From Aurantibacter sp034110465 (GTDB taxonomy: Bacteria > Bacteroidota > Bacteroidia > Flavobacteriales > Flavobacteriaceae), in NCBI GenBank assembly GCA_034110465.1, contig JAWUZD010000006.1:127834-191833 (forward strand): a stretch of DNA of 64,000 nucleotides, given 5' to 3'. The translations under genes and the position numbers were made by a program. The notes beneath the pieces were generated by a model. The model saw only the letters and a program-made list of their open reading frames with translations. It was not told the origin of the DNA and ran no database searches. This document shows positions 16,957 to 25,137 of the stretch, piece by piece; position 1 is the stretch's first letter, and each line of letters opens with the position of its first letter.

Positions 16957-17424
16957 TTATACATTAAGTAGTTTCACCTTTAAATCTTCGACTTTACACT
17001 TTTTTAAAAAACCATTTTGCAGAACTACTTTTTTAGTTGTTTTTTTCCAAAAAACAAAGTTTAGTGTTGAAACTGAACCATACCTTTTTAACAAACCATT
17101 TTCTTCAACATATTCATACTCACATTTTATAACATTATTACCTCTATAGTATTCTGTTCTCCTCTTTTTACAAGTCAAAAACGTTATAAAATTATTAAAC
17201 CTTTCATTTGAATTATCAATATTTGGGTAATAATGATTATGAGCAAGCCCTAAACCAACAGTTAACATTCCAGCATTATCTAATTCCATCCATAAAGAAG
17301 AATCCTCATATTCTTCAGAACTTATACTTATATAACTTCCTTCCTCAAATTCAGAATATATTTTTGGATAATTTGTTTTCAAAAATGATTTAATAATTAA
17401 AAACTTCTTCTCTTCTTTATTCAT
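16957..17424 (-). CDS. Hypothetical cytosolic protein (155 aa)
   Basis: I do not recognise this 155-residue protein. It lacks a signal peptide and has a mixed alpha/beta look with many Lys, Glu, Asn and Tyr; GSYISISSEEYEDSSLWMELDNAG and an HNHYYPN segment stand out. Its size and acidic aromatic character resemble small immunity-type proteins, but no toxin gene adjoins it, so I do not claim this. It starts two bases after the DUF4442 gene stops and is probably co-transcribed with it. Confidence 0.6.
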   Translation of the reverse strand: MNKEEKKFLIIKSFLKTNYPKIYSEFEEGSYISISSEEYEDSSLWMELDNAGMLTVGLGLAHNHYYPNIDNSNERFNNFITFLTCKKRRTEYYRGNNVIKCEYEYVEENGLLKRYGSVSTLNFVFWKKTTKKVVLQNGFLKKCKVEDLKVKLLNV

Positions 17425-17426
17425 TT

Positions 17427-17888
17427 TTAAATTCTACTCTTAACCTTTACAGACCATTCAAAATTAAAAGTTGATACTACTACTCCATCTTCATTTGTTC
17501 CAACAGATTGCATCCAAAAGGTTTGTCCTTCATTCGTAGAAATTGCTTTTTCTAGAATTTCACTAGCTTTTAAACCATCATTACAGGTAAATGTAATGCG
17601 ACCTATAGCTTTTTTAGTAAATGTAGCATTATTAGAAGTCACTAACATAGATACTTTTTTACCACTTTCTTGGATTTTAGCAATCATTAATGCGCCAGTA
17701 GAAAACTCTGCTGCCATACCTTGAACTGCCCAAAACATTGATTTAAAAGGATTTTGATTTATCCATCTATGTTTTACGGTTGTAATACATTGTTCATTAT
17801 TTAAAACTTTTGTACGTACGCCACATAAAAATGCTGATGGTAATTTTATTGCGGTAAAACTATTGAGTTTACTTGGTGTTAGCTTCAT
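17427..17888 (-). CDS. DUF4442 hotdog-fold protein
   Basis: This 153-residue protein belongs to the DUF4442 group of hotdog-fold proteins, related to PaaI/YiiD acyl-CoA thioesterases. The family pattern is NPFKSMFWAVQGMAAEFSTGAL at about residues 47-68, where the hotdog central helix would sit. The substrate is unknown. It diverges from the DUF4870 gene and precedes the 155-residue hypothetical gene on the same strand. Confidence 0.82.
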   Translation of the reverse strand: MKLTPSKLNSFTAIKLPSAFLCGVRTKVLNNEQCITTVKHRWINQNPFKSMFWAVQGMAAEFSTGALMIAKIQESGKKVSMLVTSNNATFTKKAIGRITFTCNDGLKASEILEKAISTNEGQTFWMQSVGTNEDGVVVSTFNFEWSVKVKSRI

Positions 17889-17970
17889 TTATAATTTGAT
17901 TTTCAGCTAAATTAATCAAAATAAATGACTTCTAAAACGTTAATAAAATGTTAAATTTTAGTACTTTGTA

Positions 17971-18002
17971 TTGCATAATACCTTTTTTTAAACTTATCTT
18001 TG
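17971..18002 (+). promoter_or_regulatory. Bacteroidota-type promoter for the DUF4870-PadR-PspC operon
   Basis: TTG at 17971-17973 and TATCTTTG at 17995-18002 are separated by 21 bases, matching the -33 TTG / -7 TAnnTTTG consensus of the Bacteroidota sigma-70. The ATG follows at 18033. Confidence 0.7.
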
Positions 18003-18032
18003 CATAGGATACTATTATACAATTTAAAAATT

Positions 18033-18479
18033 ATGATTACAACACACCAAAAAAACATAGCTACATTTATTCATTTGTCTACGTTTACACGTTTTATTTT
18101 TCCGTTTGGAAATTTTATTGCGCCAATTGTATTATGGAGTTTAAATAAAGAAAAATCAGATTATATAGATCATCATGGAAAGCAAGCTATAAATTTTCAG
18201 ATGAGTATTTTAATTTATGCTTTAATACTTGGCTTAATTACAGTGCCGTTTTTTGTATTTGGTTTATTTAGCCATTTTGATTTTCTAGACTTTAACACAT
18301 TTAACAACATCACTATAAATGTAACCAAGCCTTCGCCTCTACTTTATATTGGTGGCGCTTTAGGCGGATTAGCAGTTGTAGTATTTATTTTAGAACTAAC
18401 TTTTATTCTGTTAGCAAGTATAAAAGCTAGAGATGGCCAAAATTATAAGTATCCACTAACCATTAACTTTATTAAGTAA
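18033..18479 (+). CDS. DUF4870 membrane protein
   Basis: This 148-residue protein belongs to the DUF4870 (Tic20-like) family, with three to four transmembrane helices and the family pattern IAPIVLWSLNKEKSDYIDHHGKQ split around the first loop (about residues 27-50). The ATG at 18033 is used; an upstream TTG at 18000 falls inside the -7 promoter element and is not credible. The function is unknown. It is the first gene of an operon with a PadR regulator and a PspC-domain protein, an arrangement linked to envelope-stress responses. Confidence 0.87.
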   Translation: MITTHQKNIATFIHLSTFTRFIFPFGNFIAPIVLWSLNKEKSDYIDHHGKQAINFQMSILIYALILGLITVPFFVFGLFSHFDFLDFNTFNNITINVTKPSPLLYIGGALGGLAVVVFILELTFILLASIKARDGQNYKYPLTINFIK

Positions 18480-18523
18480 GTCTAAAAAGACAAACTCATG
18501 AAAAACATAAACACAACACAAAC

Positions 18524-18868
18524 ATGAAAATAGAAAACACAAAAGCTCAGATGCGCAAAGGTGTTTTAGAATATTGTATTCTTTCTGTCTTAAAAGACGA
18601 TGATGCATATGTTGCTGAAATATTAAACACACTAAAAGACGCAAAATTATTAGTAGTAGAAGGTACTATTTATCCATTATTAACCCGATTAAAAAATGCC
18701 GGTTTATTAAATTATAGATGGGAAGAATCTACTTCTGGTCCACCACGTAAATATTACGGACTTACAGAAACAGGACAATTATTTTTAAAGGAATTAACCA
18801 CAACTTGGGACGAATTACGCCACGCAGTAAATATGGTAACAAGCACTAAAACGACCACAGATGAATAA
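18524..18868 (+). CDS. PadR-family transcriptional regulator
   Basis: This 114-residue winged-helix repressor is of the PadR type. MRKGVLEYCILSVLKDDDAYVAEIL gives the first helices, EGTIYPLLTRLKNAGLLNYRWEE is the recognition helix and wing, and GPPRKYYGLTETGQLFLKEL is the family signature. It probably controls its own operon, since it overlaps the PspC gene by eight bases and follows the DUF4870 gene by 44. PadR-PspC pairs are widespread, and membrane disturbance is the usual proposed signal. Confidence 0.92.
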   Translation: MKIENTKAQMRKGVLEYCILSVLKDDDAYVAEILNTLKDAKLLVVEGTIYPLLTRLKNAGLLNYRWEESTSGPPRKYYGLTETGQLFLKELTTTWDELRHAVNMVTSTKTTTDE

Positions 18869-20693
18869 GACAGTAAACATAAATTTAGCCGGGTTATTTT
18901 TTCATATAGATGAAGAAGCTTACCTAAAACTACAACGCTATTTAAATGCTATTAAGCGTTCGTTTACAGATTCTCAAGGCAGATCTGAAATTGTTAGTGA
19001 TATTGAAGCTAGAATTGCGGAGTTATTTACGGAACGTATAAAATCTAGTAATCAAGTTATTGGTTCTAAAGAAGTAGACGAAGTTATTACCATTATGGGG
19101 CAACCTGAAGATTATTTGGTAGACGATGATATTTTTGAAGACGAACCACAACCAACTCAAAAACGTTCTTCTAGTATTAAAAAACTATTTAGAGATACAG
19201 AAAACTCTTATATAAGTGGTGTTTCTTCTGGTTTAGGTCATTATTTAGGAATAAGTGCTATTTGGATTAGACTAATATGGTTGCTATTAATTTTTGGTCT
19301 TGGAACTGGAATTTTAATTTACATTTTACTTTGGATATTTGTTCCTGAGGCTAAAACCACAACGGACAAATTGCAAATGACAGGTGATCCAATTAATATC
19401 TCCAACATCGAAAAAAAAATTAAAGACGGATTTGATGGTGTTTCTGAAAACCTAAAAAATGTAGATTTTCAAAAACACGGCGATAAATTTAAAGAAGGAT
19501 TTGATAACGTAACAGATGCTGTAAGCACATCGGTTAAAAACGTGAAAGAAAATTCTAACTTAAAAGCGACAACCACTTCGTTTTTTGATGGCATTAGCGA
19601 TATTGTTATGTTTTTTGTAAAAGTATTTGCAAAACTTATAGGTGTAATATTAATGATTACAGGTATTGCAATGTTTCTTGGTACAGCTATAACAGTATTA
19701 ACTATGGGAATTGCAGAAGGCGTAGATATGCCTGGTATAGATTTCTTCGATTTATCAAATAACTCTGGAGCTCCATTATGGTTAATCAGTTTAATAGTCT
19801 TTTTCTTTGTAGGGATTATGGGCTTCTTTATTTTCTATTTAGGATTAAAAATAGTTGTAAATAATCTAAAATCTATTGGTAGACCTGCAAAATTTGGACT
19901 ATTAGGCATTTGGTTTTTATCTTTAATTGCTTTAATCTATTTAGGTGTAAGTCAAGGAATGAGTTTTCAAGAAAAAGCAACCATTACTTCTTCAGAAACG
20001 ATGTATAACATAACAAAAAGTGATACATTAAATGTAGCAATGATTTATAATGAGAATTATACGGAACGTTTTACAAGTAGAAGCGGAATTAGAAGTGTAA
20101 TTAACGAGGTTGATGAACGCGAATTCTTTTCACAAAACATAAGGTTTTCTATAAAATCTACCAGAGATTCTGTTGCTAAAATTAAAGTAGTAAAATCTGC
20201 TAGAGGTTATAATTACGATATAGCTAAAACAAGAGCTGAGAATATGGTATACGATTATAATACAAGTGGAAATGAATTATTACTAAATAATTATTTTTTA
20301 ATAACTAACAATGCTTCAGCAAAAGATCAGAAAATTGAAGTGACTTTATATTTGCCAGTTGGAACTACTATTTATTTAGACGAAAACACTTACGAGTATA
20401 ATCGTTTAAATTATAAAATGGATGAACACTTTTTAGTAATGACGAAATCTAAATTAGTTTGTACCGACTGCGAAGATGAAAATGATATTGATGACAACGA
20501 TGAAGATGAAGATTTGGAAATTGACGTAAATATTAATGGTGAAAAAAGCAAATTAATTATTAATTCCGAAGGTTTAAAAACAAAAAGTGAGAATATAGAA
20601 TTAACTATAGACAGCTCTGGAGTTAAAACTAATTCTGAACATCTGAAAATTAATATAGGAGACGGAAAAATAGAAATTAAAGACAATAATTAA
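18861..20693 (+). CDS. PspC-domain envelope stress protein
   Basis: This 610-residue protein has a soluble N-terminal domain (residues 1-95) that resembles an HAAS-like helical region, a PspC domain at about 108-165 (SYISGVSSGLGHYLGISAIWIRLIW), and further transmembrane helices near 245-275, 300-330 and 345-370. The large beta-rich C-terminal part contains a very acidic linker (DENDIDDNDEDEDLE near 533-547). PspC proteins sense or relieve membrane stress. The C-terminal beta domain is similar in character to the DUF2807 protein encoded next door. It is co-transcribed with PadR. Confidence 0.88.
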   Translation: MNKTVNINLAGLFFHIDEEAYLKLQRYLNAIKRSFTDSQGRSEIVSDIEARIAELFTERIKSSNQVIGSKEVDEVITIMGQPEDYLVDDDIFEDEPQPTQKRSSSIKKLFRDTENSYISGVSSGLGHYLGISAIWIRLIWLLLIFGLGTGILIYILLWIFVPEAKTTTDKLQMTGDPINISNIEKKIKDGFDGVSENLKNVDFQKHGDKFKEGFDNVTDAVSTSVKNVKENSNLKATTTSFFDGISDIVMFFVKVFAKLIGVILMITGIAMFLGTAITVLTMGIAEGVDMPGIDFFDLSNNSGAPLWLISLIVFFFVGIMGFFIFYLGLKIVVNNLKSIGRPAKFGLLGIWFLSLIALIYLGVSQGMSFQEKATITSSETMYNITKSDTLNVAMIYNENYTERFTSRSGIRSVINEVDEREFFSQNIRFSIKSTRDSVAKIKVVKSARGYNYDIAKTRAENMVYDYNTSGNELLLNNYFLITNNASAKDQKIEVTLYLPVGTTIYLDENTYEYNRLNYKMDEHFLVMTKSKLVCTDCEDENDIDDNDEDEDLEIDVNINGEKSKLIINSEGLKTKSENIELTIDSSGVKTNSEHLKINIGDGKIEIKDNN

Positions 20694-20695
20694 TT

Positions 20696-20749
20696 ATGAT
20701 AGCTTTAGCCGAAATTATAGTAACCTTTATTCTATCCATACTATTTTAA
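20696..20749 (+). CDS. Possible 17-residue hydrophobic peptide
   Basis: A tiny ATG frame two bases after the PspC stop encodes a peptide of 17 residues (MIALAEIIVTFILSILF) that is almost wholly a membrane helix with one Glu. It ends 25 bases before the operon terminator. Membrane micropeptides in stress operons are known in other bacteria, but conservation cannot be tested here and it could be chance. Confidence 0.3.
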   Translation: MIALAEIIVTFILSILF

Positions 20750-20774
20750 CCTACTTTTTTGATTGATTTTTCCT

Positions 20775-20811
20775 AAACCATTCCAAACGTTTCAAGTTTG
20801 GGATGGTTTTT
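20775..20811 (+). terminator. Intrinsic terminator of the PspC operon
   Basis: AAACCATTCCAAAC (20775-20788) pairs with GTTTGGGATGGTTT (20796-20809) through a seven-base loop and runs into Ts. Confidence 0.85.
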
Positions 20812-20897
20812 GTTTATATTTACCGAATCAATTAAATAGTCAATAATTTAGAGCATAAATTTTCTATTGGCTTCATTTTTAAAAACAGATTAAAAGA

Positions 20898-21734
20898 ATG
20901 AAAAATCTTATTTTATCGTTAATTACAATAATTAGCATAAGCACAATTTCTAACGCGCAAGACAAAGAAAAAATTAAAGGAAGCAGAGAAATTGCTACAA
21001 AACTAAACACAGTTGCACCATTTAACCGTTTGGTTGTTGGCGAAGCGTTTGAAGTGCGTTTATTACGTAGCGATGAGTATTCTGTAGAAGTAACTGCAGA
21101 CGACAATTTACATGACGCTATAGAACTTAAAAGTTTTGATGGCACATTATCTTTTAAAACTACAAAAAAAATTACATCATCTAAAAAAATGGAAATTACG
21201 GTTTTCTATTCAGACAGTTTAGATACAATAGAAGTTAAAGATAAAGCTGAAATCCACTCAGATGTTACTTTAAAATTTAAAGATTTAACTTTAGTAACTA
21301 ACAATAGCTCTAAATCGTTTTTAACTATTAAATCTAATAAATTTAAATTAAGTCATAACGGAGACTCTAAAGCAGAATTAAATGTAACTTCAGACCATAT
21401 GACTTTAGAGTTAAATGATAATAGCAACATTGAAGCTTTATTAAACGGAAAGAATTTAGAAATAGATATGGTACAACGTTCTAAAGCAAAAATTGAAGGA
21501 GACACATCTAACTTTGAATTAAACGTCGATAATTCTTGCCAATTTACAGGAGAAAAACTAACAGCAAACAAAGCTAATTTAACAACAAATAACCGTTGTA
21601 AAGTAGAAATAGAAGTAAAAGATGAGTTAACTATTAGTGCTTCTGGGACATCAGAAATTTCTATTTATGGTTCACCAAAAATAAACTTACAGAAATTTGA
21701 AGACGAAGCTATTCTTTACAAGAAGAAAAAATAA
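20898..21734 (+). CDS. DUF2807 (head GIN) secreted protein
   Basis: This 278-residue secreted protein begins with a signal peptide (MKNLILSLITIISISTISNAQ). The rest is a right-handed beta-helix-like DUF2807 fold: FNRLVVGEAFEVRLLRSDEYSVEV opens the domain and short solenoid turns rich in Asn, Ser and Lys follow. The family is abundant in Bacteroidota envelopes without known function. It lies after the PspC operon but behind a terminator, so it probably has its own promoter. The recurrent pairing with PspC suggests a periplasmic partner role (inference). Confidence 0.87.
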   Translation: MKNLILSLITIISISTISNAQDKEKIKGSREIATKLNTVAPFNRLVVGEAFEVRLLRSDEYSVEVTADDNLHDAIELKSFDGTLSFKTTKKITSSKKMEITVFYSDSLDTIEVKDKAEIHSDVTLKFKDLTLVTNNSSKSFLTIKSNKFKLSHNGDSKAELNVTSDHMTLELNDNSNIEALLNGKNLEIDMVQRSKAKIEGDTSNFELNVDNSCQFTGEKLTANKANLTTNNRCKVEIEVKDELTISASGTSEISIYGSPKINLQKFEDEAILYKKKK

Positions 21735-21754
21735 TTAGTTACCAAACTAATACT

Positions 21755-21789
21755 AAAAGCCTCTAAATTAGTTTTTAGAGGCTTTTTTT
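21755..21789 (+). terminator. Intrinsic terminator
   Basis: GCCTCTAAA (21759-21767) pairs with TTTAGAGGC (21774-21782), followed by a run of seven Ts. It ends the DUF2807 gene. Confidence 0.88.
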
Positions 21790-21850
21790 ATCCATACTAA
21801 CAAGTTGTAACTTATCTAAAATTACTTCTAAACTCAACAAATAATTCACT

Positions 21851-21858
21851 TATATTTG
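21851..21858 (+). promoter_or_regulatory. Putative -7 element for the dus gene
   Basis: TATATTTG matches TAnnTTTG and lies 15 bases before the ATG at 21874. No -33 TTG at the usual distance is seen. Confidence 0.45.
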
Positions 21859-21873
21859 TGCTAAGTTTAAATT

Positions 21874-22827
21874 ATGAGCATTACCCTACTTTCATCACCA
21901 CTACAAGGTTTTACAGACTTTAGATTTCGTAATGCATTCCATCATTATTTTGGAGGTATAGATACCTTTTATGCACCATATATTCGCTTAAACGGTAAAC
22001 TAAAAATAAAAACATCTTACCAAAACGATTTACAACCCGAAAACAACTCAACACTAACTGTTATTCCGCAAGTTATGACAAATAGTGCTGAAGAATTTTT
22101 ATTTGTTGTAAAATACGTGCAATCTTCAGGTTATAAAGAGTTAAACTGGAATTTAGGTTGTCCGTATCCAATGGTTACAAAATCGGGAATGGGATCTGGA
22201 TTAATCTGTCAGCCAGAAAAAATAAATGACATCTTAAAGCAAGTGCATAACGAAACAGATATTACCGTTTCTATGAAAATGCGTTTAGGTTATGAAAGTC
22301 CATCAGAAATTATAAAATCCTTTAAAATTTTAGACCAATATCCACTTAAAAACGTGGCTATCCACGCCAGGTTAGGAAAACAACTTTATAAAGGTGGCGT
22401 AGATTTAGATGGCTTTCAAAAATGTATAGAAACCACTAAACACAAACTCTATTACAATGGCGATATTACAACTGTCGAGGCTTTTAAAAACCGACAAGAA
22501 CGCTTCCCTAGTATAGATCATTTTATGATTGGTCGCGGTTTAATTGCTGATCCGTTTTTACCACAAATGATTAAGGCAAACACTACTGCATATCCAAAAG
22601 ACAGATGGAAAATTTTTAAAGCATTTCACGATACAATTTATGCAGATTACGATGCGTATTTACAAGGACCAACACCAATAAAAATGAAGATGTTAGGCTT
22701 TTGGGAATACTTTTCGCAATCGTTTAGCAATCCCCAAAAAACATATAAGAAAATAAAAAAAGCAGGTAACGCTCATAAATACCAAGCTGCAGTAGCAGAG
22801 ATTTTTGCACAGGAAGAAAAGCTTTAA
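21874..22827 (+). CDS. tRNA-dihydrouridine synthase
   Basis: This 317-residue flavoprotein of the Dus family reduces uridine to dihydrouridine in the tRNA D-loop using FMN and NADPH. PLQGFTDFRFRNAFHHYFGG at the N-terminus and NWNLGCPYPMVTKSGMGSGL around Cys96, the catalytic acid, are diagnostic; HARLGKQLYKGGVD and GRGLIADPFLP complete the TIM barrel, and a short C-terminal helical domain follows. The subgroup is closest to DusC-like sequences by length and motif, but I cannot fix the target uridine. Confidence 0.9.
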   Translation: MSITLLSSPLQGFTDFRFRNAFHHYFGGIDTFYAPYIRLNGKLKIKTSYQNDLQPENNSTLTVIPQVMTNSAEEFLFVVKYVQSSGYKELNWNLGCPYPMVTKSGMGSGLICQPEKINDILKQVHNETDITVSMKMRLGYESPSEIIKSFKILDQYPLKNVAIHARLGKQLYKGGVDLDGFQKCIETTKHKLYYNGDITTVEAFKNRQERFPSIDHFMIGRGLIADPFLPQMIKANTTAYPKDRWKIFKAFHDTIYADYDAYLQGPTPIKMKMLGFWEYFSQSFSNPQKTYKKIKKAGNAHKYQAAVAEIFAQEEKL

Positions 22828-22843
22828 CAACCTACAAAATAAA

Positions 22844-22903
22844 AGTTATAAAATATTAAAACGATTTTAGATAATCAAAAATGTTAAACCAAATTTTATA
22901 ACT
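22844..22903. terminator. Long-loop inverted repeat between convergent genes
   Basis: AGTTATAAAAT (22844-22854) and ATTTTATAACT (22893-22903) are exact 11-bp inverted repeats separated by 38 bases. They sit between the ends of dus and the isochorismate synthase gene and may act as a weak bidirectional terminator. Part of the right arm, TTTTATAACTCTA, recurs in the terminator at 43233-43275. Confidence 0.4.
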
Positions 22904-22918
22904 CTACAATAAAAAAAA

Positions 22919-24031
22919 TTACCACAAAACTTTCTTCATCGTTTCTGCTTTATTACAGGTTTCTTCCCATTCGTTTTCTGGAATAGAATCTTTTGTAATT
23001 CCGCCACCAACGTAAATATGCGCTTTGGTATCTGTTAATTGCATACAACGTAAATTAACAAATAAGTTTGAGATGGTTTTTACAGAACCATAGGCGTTAT
23101 TTTCTACATTTCTGCGGTTGGTATTTCGACTTTTTTCTTCTTTCAGATTTAATTCGCCTAAAAAACCTGTGTAGAATTCACGGTTATAATTTTCGTTCTC
23201 TAAAATAAATGCTTTTGTATCATGTTTTGGTAAACCACAAACTGCAGGCGTAGGATGTAAAACACTCACCACATCTTTTAAATTTGCGTTTAAAGTGCCC
23301 GAAACTTTGGTACGTAAATGCAACAAGCTTCCTGCTTTTATAGTTTCTACTTTCCCTGCACTTAAACTATTAACAGAATCCTGTAAATTACTAACTAAAT
23401 AATCGGTTACTAATTGCTGTTCTTCGGTTTCTTTAGCTTGCCAAGTACTTTTGTTATTAGCTGTTTGTGTTCCTGCCAAAGACATTGTTGTAAATCTATT
23501 TCCTGTAACACTTAACAAGGTTTCTGGTGTTGCTCCTAACCATAATCCTATTTTTGGATGATACCAACAATACACAAATGCAGTTTTATAGGTTGCTAAT
23601 AAGCGTTTAAATAACGTAATTGGACTGTTTTCTTTAAGTAGAACAGTTTCCTTTCTAGAAACCACTACTTTTTTAAAATTGTCTGTTTTTATATGCTGAA
23701 TGGCTTTAGAAACCATCTTAATATGAAATTCTTTAGCGGTATAATCTACTACTGTTCCAGATTTTTCTAATCCTAGTTCTATTGATTCATTTTCTAAAAT
23801 ATCAACTTCTATAACATCCGATTCTTCTAATGGAATTAAAACACTTTTTTCTTCGGAATTAAAAGGCGAAAACACAAAGCCAGTTTCTATAAAATCTTTG
23901 GTGTAAAAAACAGTCTCTGAATTCTGAAAAACACCTTTTACTTTTGTTTTATTCGGTTTTCTATATAAAACAAAAGGTAAAGCATCGTCAAAAAATTGCT
24001 GTGCGGAATCAAAAAACTGTGCTTGATCCAT
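22919..24031 (-). CDS. menF: Isochorismate synthase (chorismate-binding family)
   Basis: This 370-residue chorismate-utilising enzyme would convert chorismate to isochorismate for menaquinone. Family motifs are GLWLGATPETLL near residues 155-166, MSLAGTQ, EEQQLVTDYL, LHPTPAVCGLP near 255-265, and IYVGGGITKDSIPENEWEET near the C-terminus with the Mg-binding Glu residues. The N-terminal third is divergent, as usual in Bacteroidota. The upstream gene, a PaaI-type hotdog thioesterase whose stop abuts this ATG, is the usual menaquinone neighbour, which favours MenF over a siderophore role. No further men genes lie in the window. Confidence 0.85.
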   Translation of the reverse strand: MDQAQFFDSAQQFFDDALPFVLYRKPNKTKVKGVFQNSETVFYTKDFIETGFVFSPFNSEEKSVLIPLEESDVIEVDILENESIELGLEKSGTVVDYTAKEFHIKMVSKAIQHIKTDNFKKVVVSRKETVLLKENSPITLFKRLLATYKTAFVYCWYHPKIGLWLGATPETLLSVTGNRFTTMSLAGTQTANNKSTWQAKETEEQQLVTDYLVSNLQDSVNSLSAGKVETIKAGSLLHLRTKVSGTLNANLKDVVSVLHPTPAVCGLPKHDTKAFILENENYNREFYTGFLGELNLKEEKSRNTNRRNVENNAYGSVKTISNLFVNLRCMQLTDTKAHIYVGGGITKDSIPENEWEETCNKAETMKKVLW

Positions 24032-24457
24032 TTACTTTTTTTTAGGTAAAGAAATAGTAGATAATTTACATAACGATACCAACTCATCAGCTTCGTTAGT
24101 AACTCTAATATCAATTAATTGCGTAGTTCTTCCTTTATGGATAAATGTTGCTCTAGCAAATACAAAACCATCGCGAACACTTTTTAAATGATTAGCAGTA
24201 ATTTCTAATCCTCGAATCATTAAGTTTTCGGAATCTAAAAAAATATGAGACGCAAAGCTTCCCACACTTTCTGCTAAAGCTGCAGTTGCTCCGCCATGTA
24301 AAACGCCATCTGGCTGATGCACTCTTGGTGTAACAGGCATTCTTGCCACTAAAAAGTCTTCGCCATAATCTACCATTTCAATTTCTAATGTTTCCATTAG
24401 CGTATTTTTATTGGCTTGATTTGCTTGCTTTAAAACCTCTACTTTAGAATACTTCAT
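24032..24457 (-). CDS. menI: PaaI-type hotdog thioesterase, probable DHNA-CoA thioesterase
   Basis: This 141-residue hotdog thioesterase has RVHQPDGVLHGGATAALAESVGSFAS at about residues 44-69, the PaaI/YbdB signature with catalytic Glu in the AALAES helix. It is directly joined to the isochorismate synthase gene, so 1,4-dihydroxy-2-naphthoyl-CoA hydrolysis in menaquinone synthesis is the likely job. The enzyme class is clear from motifs; the substrate is inferred from context. Confidence 0.8.
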   Translation of the reverse strand: MKYSKVEVLKQANQANKNTLMETLEIEMVDYGEDFLVARMPVTPRVHQPDGVLHGGATAALAESVGSFASHIFLDSENLMIRGLEITANHLKSVRDGFVFARATFIHKGRTTQLIDIRVTNEADELVSLCKLSTISLPKKK

Positions 24458-24500
24458 TTATATTTGATCTTTACACAAAAATACAAAACAGATTGCAGAA

Positions 24501-25133
24501 ATGAATTCAGCTGAAAAAGAAATATCATATAAATCTACCAACTCCTATTCTGCTCTAAATACATTAACAAACGAGACTAAAAATGTCTGGTTAGTTTGTC
24601 ACGGTTTGGGTTATTTAAGTCGTTATTTTTTACGTTATTTTAATAGCTTAGATGCTACAGAAAATTATATTATTGCTGCACAAGCGCCAAGTAAATATTA
24701 TCAAGGAAAGCGTTTTAAACACGTTGGTGCGTGTTGGTTTACTAAAGAAAACACAAAAACAGAAGTTAAGAATGTGTGTAATTACTTAAACGCTATTTTA
24801 GAAACAGAAGCTATTCCTGAAGATAAAAACATTATCCTTTTTGGCTATTCTCAAGGTGTAAGTGTAGCTTTACGCTATTTGGCTAAATATAAATTAAAGT
24901 GTAAAGATATTATTATCCATTCTGGCGGAATTCCTAAAGAATTAGAACCAGAAAACTTCAAGAACTTAAAAACAAAAGTGTCTTTAATCTACGGAACAAA
25001 AGACGAGTATTTAAACCAAGAACGTATGATTTACGAAACCAATAGAGCCAAAGAATTATTTGGTTCTAATTTAGAGATTATTCCATTTAATGGAACGCAC
25101 GAAGTTAATGTAGAATTAATTAACTCTTTCTAA
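24501..25133 (+). CDS. Alpha/beta hydrolase (carboxylesterase/phospholipase-like)
   Basis: This 210-residue alpha/beta hydrolase without signal peptide has an oxyanion-side loop VCHGLGYLSRYF, the nucleophile elbow GYSQG with Ser117, Asp in YGTKDEY and His in GTHEV near the end, giving a full catalytic triad. It most resembles the small carboxylesterase/phospholipase (PF02230) group, so lipid or thioester hydrolysis is likely. It diverges from the menF/thioesterase pair with 43 bases between starts; a -7-like TATATTTG lies at 24459-24466. There is no strong evidence that it is MenH. Confidence 0.82.
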   Translation: MNSAEKEISYKSTNSYSALNTLTNETKNVWLVCHGLGYLSRYFLRYFNSLDATENYIIAAQAPSKYYQGKRFKHVGACWFTKENTKTEVKNVCNYLNAILETEAIPEDKNIILFGYSQGVSVALRYLAKYKLKCKDIIIHSGGIPKELEPENFKNLKTKVSLIYGTKDEYLNQERMIYETNRAKELFGSNLEIIPFNGTHEVNVELINSF

Positions 25134-25137
25134 ATAA

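Noticed and set aside
16934..17149. Plus-strand frame of 71 codons
   Set aside because: It lies antisense to the 155-residue hypothetical gene, whose tight spacing with the DUF4442 gene is more convincing.
16957..17424. Immunity protein of a toxin system
   Set aside because: The size and composition are compatible, but no toxin, secretion marker or paralogue adjoins it.
20411..20686. Minus-strand frame opposite the acidic tail of the PspC gene
   Set aside because: Its Ser-rich translation mirrors the Asp/Glu codons of the real gene and shows no domain.
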